Assembly: GCA_902362775.1 (NCBI GenBank)
Contig: CABIXV010000004.1
Span: forward strand, 153,035-217,034
From: Clostridiales bacterium
Lineage (GTDB): Bacteria > Bacillota > Clostridia > Oscillospirales > Oscillospiraceae
DNA: 64,000 bases
Direction: 5' to 3'
In this document: positions 16,060 to 24,876 of the stretch, in pieces
How the letters are laid out: each line of letters opens with the position of its first letter
How positions within the stretch are numbered: the first letter of the stretch is position 1
Program-made: the position numbers and the translations under genes
The notes under the pieces: generated by a model
What the model was told of the DNA's origin: nothing
The model's database searches: none
Seen by the model: the letters and a program-made list of their open reading frames with translations, nothing else

Positions 16060-17052
16060 ATGAAAGAATTTACCATTGGAAAAAATGACGCAGGTCAGCG
16101 GCTGGACCGCTGGCTGGCCAAGACGATCCCCCTGCTGCCTGCCCCGCTGGCCCAGAAGTATATCCGCCTCAAGCGGGTAAAGGTCAACGGAAAGGGCTCC
16201 AAGCGGGACATCCGGCTGAATGTGGGAGATGTGCTCCAGTTATATATCAACGACGAGTTCTTTGACCGCCCCACCCCGGAAAACGCTTTTTTGTCCCTGT
16301 ACCAGCCGAAGCTGAATATCCTGTATGAGGATGAGCATATCCTGCTGCTGGACAAGCGGCCCGGCCTGGTGGTCCATCCGGATGAGAACGAGCGAGTCAA
16401 TACCCTGCTTACCCATATCCAGGCTTACTTATATCAGAAGAAGGAGTGGTCTCCCTATTGGGAGAATTCCTTTGCGCCGGCCCTGTGCAACCGTATCGAC
16501 CGGAACACGGGGGGCATAGTCATTGCGGCTAAGACGGCGGAGGGACTCCGGGTGATGAACCAGAAGATCAAGGACCGGGAGTTAAGCAAATACTACCTGT
16601 GTGTAGTCCAGGGCAGGATGGCGCCCAAGGAGGGGAAACTGGAAGGCTATCTCTTTAAGGACGAGGTCAAAAAGCAGGTCTATGTCCGCGGCCGGCCGGG
16701 GCCGGGGGCCAAAACTGCCGTTACCTTATATAAGACGCTTGCGGTGAAAAACGGCCTGTCCCTGGTGGAGTGCGACCTGATCACCGGGCGGACCCATCAG
16801 ATCCGTGCCCAATTCGCCCATGCCGGACACCCCCTCATCGGGGACGGCAAGTACGGCAGTGAGCGGGAGAATCGAAAGTATGGCCGCCATGGGCAGGCCC
16901 TGTACTCCTATAAGCTCGCCTTCCACTTCACCACCGATGCCGGACCTCTGGAGCACCTGAATGGCCGGACCTTTCAGGTGGAGGACGTGGACTTTGTCCG
17001 GGAGTATTTTGGAGCTTGGCCAGAGGCCGGGAGAGAGCCGTCCTCCCGGTGA
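16060..17052 (+). CDS. RluA-family pseudouridine synthase
   Basis: A 330-residue enzyme that isomerises uridine to pseudouridine in rRNA or tRNA. An S4 RNA-binding domain covers residues about 12-70; the catalytic domain follows, with Asp147 in the motif NRIDRNTGG, which is HRLDRxTSG in most RluA/RluD members, so His is Asn and Ser is Gly here. A GRTHQIRAQFAHAGHPLIGD block completes the family signature. The target position cannot be read from sequence; RluD/RluC-like is a guess. It forms a single-gene unit ending at a terminator. Confidence 0.9.
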   Translation: MKEFTIGKNDAGQRLDRWLAKTIPLLPAPLAQKYIRLKRVKVNGKGSKRDIRLNVGDVLQLYINDEFFDRPTPENAFLSLYQPKLNILYEDEHILLLDKRPGLVVHPDENERVNTLLTHIQAYLYQKKEWSPYWENSFAPALCNRIDRNTGGIVIAAKTAEGLRVMNQKIKDRELSKYYLCVVQGRMAPKEGKLEGYLFKDEVKKQVYVRGRPGPGAKTAVTLYKTLAVKNGLSLVECDLITGRTHQIRAQFAHAGHPLIGDGKYGSERENRKYGRHGQALYSYKLAFHFTTDAGPLEHLNGRTFQVEDVDFVREYFGAWPEAGREPSSR

Positions 17053-17061
17053 ATAGGCTGG

Positions 17062-17092
17062 AAAAGAGTCGGGGCAGCCTCGGCTCTTTTTT
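17062..17092 (+). terminator. Terminator after the pseudouridine synthase gene
   Basis: AAAAGAGTCGGGG pairs with CCTCGGCTCTTTT (two G-U pairs), followed by further T residues. Confidence 0.78.
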
Positions 17093-17101
17093 ATTGAATA
17101 T

Positions 17102-17163
17102 ATTATTGACAAACAATAATTTTTTTGATATCTTATATTTAAAATTATTGTAAAACAATAATT
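17102..17163 (+). promoter_or_regulatory. Promoter with two palindromic operators for the membrane/HTH cassette
   Basis: TTGACA (17106-17111) and TATCTT (17129-17134) are 17 bases apart. The half-site ACAATAAT recurs four times as two palindromes: ATTATTG-acaaa-CAATAAT (17102-17120) over the -35, and AATTATTGT-aaa-ACAATAATT (17143-17163) downstream of the start point. Two equal sites flanking a promoter suggest cooperative repression, perhaps by the small HTH protein of the cassette. Confidence 0.65.
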
Positions 17164-17179
17164 GAAGGGCGGAATAGAT

Positions 17180-18118
17180 ATGAAGAAAAAACTGTGGATG
17201 CTAACAGGGGGAGCCATTCTGGGGCTGCTGGCGGCTCTGGCCGGAGGGCTGTTGTCCGCCAAAACCGGGTGGAGCACGATGAATGACCCTCTCCTATCAG
17301 TAGGGCGGGGTCTAAGGGCGCTGTCTCTGTCTGGCTTTGAGGGTGACCTGCTGGCCTGGTTGGTAGTCCTGCTGGTCAGCGGGGCGCCCTTGCTGCTCCT
17401 GATTCGGATAGGGAAGAAGGGCAGAGGGATGGAGGATCTCCTTCTTGGCTTGATGGCCCCTGTGATCTTCTGCTGGCTCTTTTATTTGGCCAATCCGACC
17501 CAGCTGGGGGAGACTGCGTCCCAGATCTTCCCCTTAGCCGGAGGGTGTACGGTGCTGTCTATGGGGGCGGCGTGGCTGGTTTTGAAGCTGCTCCGGGGCC
17601 TGGATGGGGCACCCACCCAGCGCCTGGCTGCCGCCTTTGGGGCGCTGCTCTCCGGCTGTGCCCTGCTGTGTGCCTTTTCCGTGGCCTACGGAGGGGCCGC
17701 CGGGGTAGCTGCCCAGTGGGCCTGGGTGGTGGAAGGCAACACGAACCCTGGAGGGCTGACGCTGCCGGTTCTGATTGTTCTGGGGGTGCTGAACGCCGCC
17801 CCCGGCCTGCTGGTAGCTGTAACTATGGTTTGGGGCTCCGAGCTGGCCTCCGTCCTAGGGGGCGGCACCTTTGACCAGGCGGGGGCGGAGCTGTGCGGCC
17901 GTGTTGCTCTGGCCTGCAAGACGGCGGCGCAAGCTACTGTGACGCTGACTGTCTTTGCCAACCTGCTCCAACTGGCCCTGGTGGGGGAGCTGCTTTCCGC
18001 CAGCTTCTCCATCACCCTCCCGCTGTTCTCACTGGCGGCCTCCGCCGGGCTGTTTCTCCTGTGCCGCTGCCTTCAGCGGGGGGCGGTCCTCCAGGAGGAC
18101 AACGACTCCATCATTTGA
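17180..18118 (+). CDS. Unrecognised polytopic membrane protein, first gene of HTH cassette
   Basis: I do not recognise this 312-residue protein. It has an N-terminal membrane segment (LWMLTGGAILGLLAALAGGL) and about seven further hydrophobic helices with short loops rich in Gly, Ala and Leu, and a short acidic tail. The ATG at 17180 follows AAGGGCGG. It is nine bases ahead of a small Cro/C1-type regulator, which in turn overlaps an exported protein, so all three form one operon. Membrane protein plus YozG-like HTH pairs (DUF2975 type) are common in Firmicutes, but this protein is about twice the DUF2975 length and I cannot assign it. Confidence 0.7.
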   Translation: MKKKLWMLTGGAILGLLAALAGGLLSAKTGWSTMNDPLLSVGRGLRALSLSGFEGDLLAWLVVLLVSGAPLLLLIRIGKKGRGMEDLLLGLMAPVIFCWLFYLANPTQLGETASQIFPLAGGCTVLSMGAAWLVLKLLRGLDGAPTQRLAAAFGALLSGCALLCAFSVAYGGAAGVAAQWAWVVEGNTNPGGLTLPVLIVLGVLNAAPGLLVAVTMVWGSELASVLGGGTFDQAGAELCGRVALACKTAAQATVTLTVFANLLQLALVGELLSASFSITLPLFSLAASAGLFLLCRCLQRGAVLQEDNDSII

Positions 18119-18127
18119 GGGAAAGCT

Positions 18128-18364
18128 ATGGCGATCAGAGTATATTTGAGCGACGTGCTGAAGGAGCGGGGCATGACCTCTAAGGAGCTATGTGCCAAGG
18201 TGGGAATTACCGAGGCTAACCTGTCTATCTTGCGCTCCGGGAAGGCCAGCGGTGTGCGCTTCCACACCATCAATAAGATATGCTACTATCTGGACTGTCA
18301 GGTGGGGGACATTCTCCACTTTGACGGACGATTGGAGGACAAAGATGAAGAAACTGTGGACTAA
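18128..18364 (+). CDS. Small Cro/C1-type HTH regulator (YozG-like)
   Basis: A 78-residue protein that is almost entirely one XRE HTH domain (SDVLKERGMTSKELCAKVGI...ANLSILRSGKASGVRFHTI) with the YYLDCQVGDILHF ending typical of the YozG/HTH_26 subfamily. These are usually partners of an adjacent membrane protein. It is probably the autoregulator of this cassette, acting on the paired ACAATAAT palindromes before the first gene. That link is inferred from position only. The 3' end overlaps the next gene by 20 bases. Confidence 0.85.
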   Translation: MAIRVYLSDVLKERGMTSKELCAKVGITEANLSILRSGKASGVRFHTINKICYYLDCQVGDILHFDGRLEDKDEETVD

Positions 18365-19304
18365 GGGGAAGACAGGGGCGGCGGCCGTCCTGCTGGCCTG
18401 CTTTCTGGCGGCTCTAGCCGCCAGCACTTCTGGCAGCCGACTGGCCCGGCCAGAGAGGGAGGACCCCGGAGCGGACCAGTTTATCGGTTTTCACATGGTA
18501 TTGGAGAAGATGCCGAAGGAGGGGGAGGAGATCCCGGTGGACCAGAGTCACTGGGTGGAGTACGGCACAGAGGAAATGAAAACAGAGGACTTCGGCACCC
18601 TGTCCTTTCCCAAAAAGATTTTAATTGGACGGTTTACCGACGATCCTCACGGACAGGACTATGAATTTCCAGGTCTGCCTGGCCTGAACTGCTTTTTGGC
18701 CGAGGAGGAGCTGGAAGAAGGCGGTACTCAATATGCCGGTACCAGCGGCCTGGCGGGCGCTCATATTAAAGTGGGCGATGAGGAGGAGTCCATCAGCGGA
18801 ACGGTCTACTTTGGACCGCCTTTGGATGACAGAAACTGGAATACAAACGAGTTTGACTACTGCTGGACTGCCTATCAGGTGTACCAGATGGAGGATGGCA
18901 CGGTCTATCTGGACGGCAGTGGAAACAGCTACGGCGGTATGGGGGGATTTACCACTAAGGTCACAGACACCCAAACCAAGACCGCCGATGGGGAGGAGGA
19001 AATATTCTCTTTTACAGCGGAAGTAACGATGGAATCTGTGGAGCGGGTGACAGAGCTGGAGGTCCGCTGGTACGGAGAGGAGGAGCTGCTGGACCGCAGG
19101 ACGCTGACCATGGAGGAAGTGGGAGAGGGGCTGTCCCTGGAGCGGCCCCAGGGGGCGGTCTGGGCCCTTGTGACCCAGAGGGACCGGACTGGAGCCACAG
19201 AGCGGTCTGTCTACACTCTGGGGACGGAAGCGGGCGCTTCCCACCAGATGGTCCAGCTGGATGAGCGGGGGATGGGCCGCGTGGTTTATCTGAATTTGGA
19301 TTAG
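18345..19304 (+). CDS. Unrecognised secreted or membrane-anchored protein, third gene of HTH cassette
   Basis: A 319-residue protein of unknown family. ATG 18345 lies inside the end of the HTH gene, with GGAGG 5 bases upstream, so translation is coupled. An N-terminal signal or anchor (AAAVLLACFLAALAAST) is followed by a Glu/Asp/Gly-rich soluble domain with mostly beta-type alternation. No Cys lipobox and no catalytic motif is evident. The extracytoplasmic domain together with the polytopic first gene suggests an envelope function. A terminator follows, ending the operon. Confidence 0.65.
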   Translation: MKKLWTKGKTGAAAVLLACFLAALAASTSGSRLARPEREDPGADQFIGFHMVLEKMPKEGEEIPVDQSHWVEYGTEEMKTEDFGTLSFPKKILIGRFTDDPHGQDYEFPGLPGLNCFLAEEELEEGGTQYAGTSGLAGAHIKVGDEEESISGTVYFGPPLDDRNWNTNEFDYCWTAYQVYQMEDGTVYLDGSGNSYGGMGGFTTKVTDTQTKTADGEEEIFSFTAEVTMESVERVTELEVRWYGEEELLDRRTLTMEEVGEGLSLERPQGAVWALVTQRDRTGATERSVYTLGTEAGASHQMVQLDERGMGRVVYLNLD

Positions 19305-19309
19305 GATCG

Positions 19310-19337
19310 GCGGGAGAGGGAAAGGACCCTCTCCCGC
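19310..19337 (+). terminator. Terminator after the HTH cassette
   Basis: A perfect 11-bp stem GCGGGAGAGGG / CCCTCTCCCGC with loop AAAGGA; the following TGTCCTGTTT is only moderately T-rich. Confidence 0.7.
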
Positions 19338-19420
19338 TGTCCTGTTTGGGTCCAAAACCGGTCTGGACATGCTGCGGGGGAGCGGAGGGGAAAAGTCAGA
19401 AAAAATTTTAGGGAAAATCA

Positions 19421-19449
19421 TTGACATTTGGGGTATGACCGGATATAGT
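19421..19449 (+). promoter_or_regulatory. Promoter of potABCD
   Basis: TTGACA (19421-19426) and TATAGT (19444-19449), 17 bases apart, leaving a leader of about 110 bases before potA. Confidence 0.7.
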
Positions 19450-19568
19450 GTATCTCGCTATCCGTGAAAACCCGGCCCCCCGGATGTCCACAGCGGGCGG
19501 ACGCCGAACCGGGTGAATAAATCGAGGGAGCTGACAAGTTTTTATCAGACTAAAGGGGGATAAGCGAG

Positions 19569-20747
19569 ATGTCCAAGGAGCTGATCCGTCTGTCCAACTG
19601 CACCATGTCCTTTGACGGCGAAGTGGTGCTGGATGGAATCAATTTGTATATCAACGACAAGGAATTCCTCACACTGCTGGGTCCCAGCGGGTGCGGCAAG
19701 ACCACCACACTCAGAATCATTGGTGGTTTTCAGACGCCCACCTCTGGCGATGTTTTTTTTGACGGTGTGAGGATTAATGCTGTTCCGCCCCATAAACGGG
19801 CGGTGAACACGGTATTCCAGAAGTATGCCCTGTTTCCCCACCTGAACGTATATGAGAACGTGGCCTTTGGCCTGCGTATCCCGAAGGCGGATGATAAGGG
19901 GAAAAAAGTCAAGCTGCCGGAAAAGGAGATCCACCAACGTGTCATGGAGATGCTGGAGGTGGTCAACCTGAAGGGCTTTGAAAAGCGGCACATCAGCCAG
20001 CTGTCCGGCGGCCAGCAGCAGCGGGTGGCCATTGCGCGGGCCCTGGTGAACCGGCCCAAGGTGCTTCTGCTGGACGAGCCCTTGGGCGCCCTGGACCTGA
20101 AGCTGCGCAAGGATATGCAGAATGAGCTCAAGCGCATCCAGCAGGCTATGGAGATCACCTTTATTTATGTTACCCACGACCAGGAGGAGGCCTTGGCCAT
20201 GTCCGACACTGTAGTGGTCATGGACGGCGGCAAGATCCAGCAAATCGGCACTCCTGAGGACATCTATAATGAACCGAAAAATGCCTTTGTGGCCGACTTT
20301 ATCGGTGAGTCCAATATCATCGACGGCATCATGCGAGAGGACGGAGTGGTGGAGATCTTCAACCGGCGGTTCCAGTGCCTGGACGGAGGCTTTGAGAAGG
20401 ACGAGGCGGTGGATGTGGTCATCCGGCCCGAGGACGTGGATATCGTCCCCGAGGACCAGGGCCAGCTGAGGGGCACGGTCACCAACGTGACCTTCAAGGG
20501 AATGCAGTACGACATCATCGTAGACTTCTATGGCTTCAAGTGGCTGATCCAGACTACCGACCTGTCCCCCGTGGGCAGCCGCATCGGCATCAAGATTGAT
20601 CCCGATGGCATCCACGTTATGAAGAAGAGCCAATACTCCGGGATGTTTGGCGACTACTCCTCTTACTCCGAGGAGTACGAGGAGATCGGCGACGCCTCCC
20701 TGGAACCGGACGAGGCGGATGGGGAGGACGGAGATGAAAAGGAATAA
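19569..20747 (+). CDS. potA: Spermidine/putrescine ABC transporter ATP-binding protein PotA
   Basis: The 392-residue ATPase of the polyamine importer. Walker A GPSGCGKT is at residues 38-45, the signature LSGGQQQR, Walker B LLLDEP, and the H-loop VTHD follow in order. A C-terminal TOBE domain carries the [13 protein letters not shown] block. The last 35 residues are unusually acidic ([20 protein letters not shown]), an extension that most PotA proteins lack. Its 3' end overlaps potB by 14 bases. It is the first gene of potABCD behind a good SigA promoter. Confidence 0.95.
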   Translation: MSKELIRLSNCTMSFDGEVVLDGINLYINDKEFLTLLGPSGCGKTTTLRIIGGFQTPTSGDVFFDGVRINAVPPHKRAVNTVFQKYALFPHLNVYENVAFGLRIPKADDKGKKVKLPEKEIHQRVMEMLEVVNLKGFEKRHISQLSGGQQQRVAIARALVNRPKVLLLDEPLGALDLKLRKDMQNELKRIQQAMEITFIYVTHDQEEALAMSDTVVVMDGGKIQQIGTPEDIYNEPKNAFVADFIGESNIIDGIMREDGVVEIFNRRFQCLDGGFEKDEAVDVVIRPEDVDIVPEDQGQLRGTVTNVTFKGMQYDIIVDFYGFKWLIQTTDLSPVGSRIGIKIDPDGIHVMKKSQYSGMFGDYSSYSEEYEEIGDASLEPDEADGEDGDEKE

Positions 20748-21741
20748 GCTGCTTTCCCTGTTTGCCGCCCCCTATGTGTTGTGGATGGCGGTATTCACCA
20801 TTGTCCCCATCTTTATGGTGGTGTTCTACGCCTTTACCACGGCGAACAGCGCCGAATTGATCGCGGCGGGCAACTGGAGAGAGGCGTTTACCCTGGATAA
20901 TTTTGCCCGGATGGGCACCTACGCGGTGGTTTTTACCCGCTCCTTCAAGCTGGCCATCATCGCCACGGCTATCTGCGTCCTCATCGGCTATCCCTTGGCC
21001 TACTTCATGGCCAAGGAGGGCCCCGGCTTTCAGAAGATGGCCATGGTCATCATTATGCTGCCCATGTGGATGAACTTCCTCCTGAGGACCTACGCCTGGA
21101 TGTCCATTCTGGACAACAGCGGTATTCTGAACCAGTTTTTCCAGGCGGTGGGCATCATAGATCTGGGCAATTTATTGAATGGCTGGCTCAATGATGTCTG
21201 TGCGGCCATCAACACGACGGTGCTGCCGGCCCTGAAAGATCTGCCGGGGATCGGGGAGCTGCTGCCAGCCGATTTCCTGCTGGATGCAGCCCGGCCGACC
21301 AATATGAAGTTTTTTAAGCTGCTCAACACCCAGGGCGCTGTGGTGCTTGGCATGGTTTACAACTACCTGCCCTTTATGATCCTGCCCATCTATTCGGTGC
21401 TGCTTAAGCTGGACAACTCTCTGCTGGAGGCAGCCAGGGACTTGGGGGCCAGCTCTGCCCGGGTATTCCGGAAGATTACCCTGCCCCTGTCCCTGCCCGG
21501 TGTGCTGTCCGGCATTACTATGGTGTTTGTTCCGGCCGTTTCCACCTTTGCAATCTCCAAAATGCTGGGCGGCGGCACCCAGATCATGCTGGGCGACCTG
21601 ATCGAGATGCAGTTTCTGGGCAACGCCTACAACCCGAGGCTGGGCTCGGCTATCTCCCTGGTAATGATGGTCATTGTGGTCACCTGTATGTGGATTATGA
21701 ATCGCTTTGGAGAGGGCGAAGAACAGGCGGTGACGCTATGA
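20734..21741 (+). CDS. potB: Spermidine/putrescine ABC transporter permease PotB
   Basis: A 335-residue inner-membrane permease, starting at ATG 20734 inside the end of potA (SD GGGGAGGACGG). About six membrane helices are visible; the EAA loop that contacts PotA reads [21 protein letters not shown] loop of about 70 residues between helices 3 and 4 (around [19 protein letters not shown]) is longer than usual for PotB. Its stop overlaps potC as ATGA. Confidence 0.94.
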   Translation: MKRNKLLSLFAAPYVLWMAVFTIVPIFMVVFYAFTTANSAELIAAGNWREAFTLDNFARMGTYAVVFTRSFKLAIIATAICVLIGYPLAYFMAKEGPGFQKMAMVIIMLPMWMNFLLRTYAWMSILDNSGILNQFFQAVGIIDLGNLLNGWLNDVCAAINTTVLPALKDLPGIGELLPADFLLDAARPTNMKFFKLLNTQGAVVLGMVYNYLPFMILPIYSVLLKLDNSLLEAARDLGASSARVFRKITLPLSLPGVLSGITMVFVPAVSTFAISKMLGGGTQIMLGDLIEMQFLGNAYNPRLGSAISLVMMVIVVTCMWIMNRFGEGEEQAVTL

Positions 21742-22592
21742 GAAAAAATGGTATCGCTTCCCGTGCCTTTATGGTCATGGTGTTTCTGTTCCTGTATGCC
21801 CCTATCTTTCTGCTTATCATCTTCTCCTTCAACGAGGGAAATAGTAACGCGGTCTGGCAGGGCTTTTCTCTAAAGTGGTATCAGGAGCTGTTCAAGGACC
21901 GGATCATTATGCAGAGCGTATATACCACGCTGACGGTATCCCTGATCGCCACAGTGGTATCTACTGTTGTGGGCACCTTTGCCTCCATCGGTTTTTACAA
22001 TATGCGCCGGCGTTGGCGGGAGCCCCTGGTGACGGTCAACAACATCCCAATGATCAACGCCGATATCGTCACCGGCGTGGCGCTGTGTCTGTTCTTCGTG
22101 GCTGCCTTCGGCGCCTGGAACGGTTTTGTGGAATGGATGGAAACGACCCATCGGCTTACCGCGCCCAGGCTGTATATGGGCTTTGGCTCCTTACTGATCG
22201 CCCATATCTGCTTTGATATCCCACATGTGGTGCTGTGCATCATGCCCAAGCTGAGGCAGATGGACGGCCACCTCATCGACGCGGCCCAGGACCTGGGCTG
22301 CACCTGGATGCAGGCGTTCTGGAAGGTCGTGGTGCCCGAAATCAAGCCGGGCATTGTGTCCGGTGCGCTCATCGCCTTCACCATGAGCGTGGATGACTTC
22401 GTCATCTCCTACTTTACTGCCGGCTCCTCAGTGTCCACCTTGGCCATGACTATTTACGGCATGACTAAGAAGCGGATTACCCCTAAGATCAACGCCATTT
22501 CCACCCTGCTCTTTGCTACGGTGCTGCTCCTGCTCATTATCAACAATGTGAGGGAAGCCCGTTTGGAGAAGGCCAGAAAGCAAAGACGATAA
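21738..22592 (+). CDS. potC: Spermidine/putrescine ABC transporter permease PotC
   Basis: The 284-residue second permease, coupled to potB by a 4-base ATGA overlap. The N-terminal helix with FLYAPIFLLIIFSFN is typical of PotC/PotI, and the EAA loop reads DAAQDLGCTWMQAFWKVVVP. The conserved SVDDFVISYF segment follows. Confidence 0.95.
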   Translation: MRKNGIASRAFMVMVFLFLYAPIFLLIIFSFNEGNSNAVWQGFSLKWYQELFKDRIIMQSVYTTLTVSLIATVVSTVVGTFASIGFYNMRRRWREPLVTVNNIPMINADIVTGVALCLFFVAAFGAWNGFVEWMETTHRLTAPRLYMGFGSLLIAHICFDIPHVVLCIMPKLRQMDGHLIDAAQDLGCTWMQAFWKVVVPEIKPGIVSGALIAFTMSVDDFVISYFTAGSSVSTLAMTIYGMTKKRITPKINAISTLLFATVLLLLIINNVREARLEKARKQRR

Positions 22593-22663
22593 TCCCCCTA
22601 TTTTGTTCTCAGGGCCTGCCGGCCTGGAGATATATTCTTAAAAATTACTGGAGGAATGATAAA

Positions 22664-23815
22664 TTGAAAAAAATTGCAGCCTTGACCCTCGCCATGACCA
22701 TGGCGCTGGGCCTGTTCCTGTCCGGATGCGCCATGGAGGACAATGGAGGGGATACCGCGGGGAGCGGCAGTACCGGCAGCGCGGGCAACAACAGCAGCGG
22801 CACCAACACCGGAAAGCGGGTAGTCAATGTGTGCAGCTGGGGTGAGTATATCGACACAAGCCTGATCGATGAATTTGAGGAGAAGACCGGCATCGAGGTC
22901 AACTACCAGACCGCCGAGAGCAACGAGGCGCTGTATTCTACCCTGGCCCTGGGCGGAGCGAACTATGATGTTATCGTCCCCTCTGACTATATGATCTCTC
23001 AGCTGATTGAGGAGGGGATGCTTCAGGAGCTGGACTACAGCAAGATCCCCAACTTTGAGAAGATCGACCCACGATTCCAGAATCTGTCCTATGATCCAGA
23101 GAACCTGTATACCGTACCGTACACCTGGGGTACTTTGGGCATCATCTATAACACCACTATGGTAGACGAGCCCATTACCAGTTGGAGCTCTATGTTCGAT
23201 GAGAAGTACGCCGACAATGTGGTGATGATCCGCAACTCCCGTGACGCCCTGGGTATTGCGCTGTACTATCTGGGCTATTCCGTCAATACCACTGATGAGA
23301 GTGAGATCCGTGAGGCCTATCAGCTGCTGGCTGATGCCAACGCCAAGGGCGTCTATCAGGCATTCTATATGGACGAGATCTTCCAGGCCATGGAGCGGGG
23401 CAACGCCGCTATCACCGCCTATTACGCCGGCGACTACCTGACCATGCGGGAGAACAACCCTGATTTGGCCTATGTGGTGCCTGAGGAGGGTTCCAACTGG
23501 TTCGTGGACGCCATGTGCATTCTGAAAAACGCTCAGAATGTGGACGAGGCCCATGAATGGATCAATTTTATTGCCTCCACCGAGGCCAACCTGGCCAACA
23601 TGGACTATATCTGGTATGCCTCTCCCAACAGCGAGGCGCTGGAGCAGTACCCCGCTTGGTACGAGGAGCAGTACGGCGAGCCTCTGGATATGGAGCTGTA
23701 TGAGATCATGGCCGCTCCCCAGGAGGTGTTGGACCGGTGCGAAGCCTATCTGGTCACCCCGCCCGATATCCGCAATCTGTACAACGAGCTCTGGACTCAA
23801 CTGGGTATTAACTGA
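22664..23815 (+). CDS. potD: Spermidine/putrescine-binding lipoprotein PotD
   Basis: The 383-residue extracytoplasmic polyamine-binding protein. I accept TTG 22664 as start: GGAGG lies 8 bases upstream and the frame then opens with a signal peptide ending in lipobox LSGC (Cys22). A Ser/Gly/Asn linker precedes NVCSWGEYID, the usual PotD opening; acidic residues for amine binding are expected in YDVIVPSDYM and in VPYTWGTLGIIYN. It closes the pot operon before a strong terminator. Confidence 0.94.
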   Translation: MKKIAALTLAMTMALGLFLSGCAMEDNGGDTAGSGSTGSAGNNSSGTNTGKRVVNVCSWGEYIDTSLIDEFEEKTGIEVNYQTAESNEALYSTLALGGANYDVIVPSDYMISQLIEEGMLQELDYSKIPNFEKIDPRFQNLSYDPENLYTVPYTWGTLGIIYNTTMVDEPITSWSSMFDEKYADNVVMIRNSRDALGIALYYLGYSVNTTDESEIREAYQLLADANAKGVYQAFYMDEIFQAMERGNAAITAYYAGDYLTMRENNPDLAYVVPEEGSNWFVDAMCILKNAQNVDEAHEWINFIASTEANLANMDYIWYASPNSEALEQYPAWYEEQYGEPLDMELYEIMAAPQEVLDRCEAYLVTPPDIRNLYNELWTQLGIN

Positions 23816-23820
23816 AACAG

Positions 23821-23855
23821 GCCCGCTATCTCTGAAAAGAGATAGCGGGCTTTTT
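23821..23855 (+). terminator. Terminator of potABCD
   Basis: A 13-bp perfect stem GCCCGCTATCTCT / AGAGATAGCGGGC with loop GAAA, then T5. Confidence 0.93.
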
Positions 23856-23912
23856 ATGTGGCCGGTAAAAACCTTAAGAGGGGATGGAGGACTCAATTAA
23901 GATCAGGGGGGA

Positions 23913-24095
23913 GACCGTCGTTGGATACCGATAGCTAGAGAAGAGATACCTCTGGCAGTGAAAAAGAATCGGGAGTATACTATTGATATTCACTTCTTGA
24001 CTACGGTGCGGGATAAGGATATCTGTTATAGAAGAAAAAAATTGCTTCCGCAACCGCCGGTTGCGGAAGTTTCAACCATAGTTGATAGTATGTAA
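23913..24095 (+). pseudogene. Possible decayed coding fragment in the gap after potD
   Basis: The 320-base gap between potD and the next gene holds a 60-codon open stretch with no start codon or ribosome site. It reads coding-like; the portion EIPLAVKKNREYTIDI resembles a TRAM-domain opening of RlmD/RumA-type methyltransferases, but the match is short and stops there. Within it, an 11-bp perfect hairpin CTTCCGCAACC / GGTTGCGGAAG (24045-24069) has A7 on its left, so it would be a terminator on the minus strand. Weak evidence overall. Confidence 0.2.
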
Positions 24096-24135
24096 CTAGG
24101 AATGGCGGTATAGTGCTTATAGGGAGGGAAAGAAG

Positions 24136-24594
24136 ATGTTGTCTGAAAGGATCTATCAGTTCAGGCGGAACAGCGGGCTTTCTCAGGAACAGCTGGCGGA
24201 GAAAATAGGCGTTTCAAGACAGGCTATCTCCAAATGGGAGAGTGGAATATCAACGCCTGAATTAGAAAAACTGTTAGCATTGAGCGAGTGCTTTGACATT
24301 ACTATCGACGAACTTGTGAAAGACGAGGCATTTACTCAAGGGACAAATGAAGTGCCACAGGAACTAGAAAAAACCAAAGATCCAAAAGCAATCGAAATGA
24401 AAGTGGGCATAGGGCTTTGCTTGGTGGGTGCTATCTGTCTGATCCTGTTCGGAGCTATGATGGTTTTGAGTCCAAGCGCAGCGGAACAGCTTAATGCTGC
24501 TTCAACAGTTACTTTGAGCGGATCTGGTATACTTATCATTCTCTGCGTGCTTTCGATGGTTATAGGATTAGCACTAATATTGCGAAAAAAATGA
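24136..24594 (+). CDS. XRE-family HTH regulator with C-terminal membrane anchor
   Basis: A 152-residue protein: an N-terminal HTH of the common clostridial type (residues 1-65, LSQEQLAEKIGVSRQAISKWE) and two C-terminal hydrophobic helices (GLCLVGAICLILFGAMMV and a final one ending LRKK). Membrane-tethered HTH proteins of this design often respond to envelope or small-molecule signals; the target is unknown. GGAGGG precedes the ATG. It is followed after 16 bases by a small membrane protein gene, so probably an operon. The local DNA is less GC-rich than its surroundings. Confidence 0.88.
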   Translation: MLSERIYQFRRNSGLSQEQLAEKIGVSRQAISKWESGISTPELEKLLALSECFDITIDELVKDEAFTQGTNEVPQELEKTKDPKAIEMKVGIGLCLVGAICLILFGAMMVLSPSAAEQLNAASTVTLSGSGILIILCVLSMVIGLALILRKK

Positions 24595-24610
24595 ATTGGG
24601 GGGCAGGCAT

Positions 24611-24823
24611 ATGAAAAAGTTGAGTTATTTGTTCACGGCGCTCGCGATTGTACTATCTGACATAATGTGTTTCGTGGTTGCCTATCATTACCGTGATATG
24701 CTTTGCGGTATTGAGCACTCCTGCTACAGCGCGCCGGCCAGCGTTGCCTTTCTGTATGCCGTTCCGTTTAGCGTTGGGATCATCATATGTACGGTTGTGG
24801 CATATACGCTTCATAAAAAATAA
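24611..24823 (+). CDS. Small two-helix membrane protein
   Basis: A 70-residue hydrophobic protein of no family known to me. Two membrane segments are visible (about residues 5-25 and 45-66) separated by a loop with two Cys (LCGIEHSCYS). ATG 24611 is preceded by GGGGGGCAGGC. It probably works with or under the membrane-bound HTH protein encoded just upstream; the link is positional. Confidence 0.6.
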   Translation: MKKLSYLFTALAIVLSDIMCFVVAYHYRDMLCGIEHSCYSAPASVAFLYAVPFSVGIIICTVVAYTLHKK

Positions 24824-24829
24824 TATAAA

Positions 24830-24857
24830 GAGGCCCCTCCCTGGAGGGAAGGGCCTC
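24830..24857. terminator. Terminator shared by small membrane gene and GyrI-like gene
   Basis: Stem GAGGCCC..TCCCT / AGGGA..GGGCCTC around GG, located between convergent genes. Confidence 0.72.
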
Positions 24858-24876
24858 AAATTGGACTGACAAAGAC

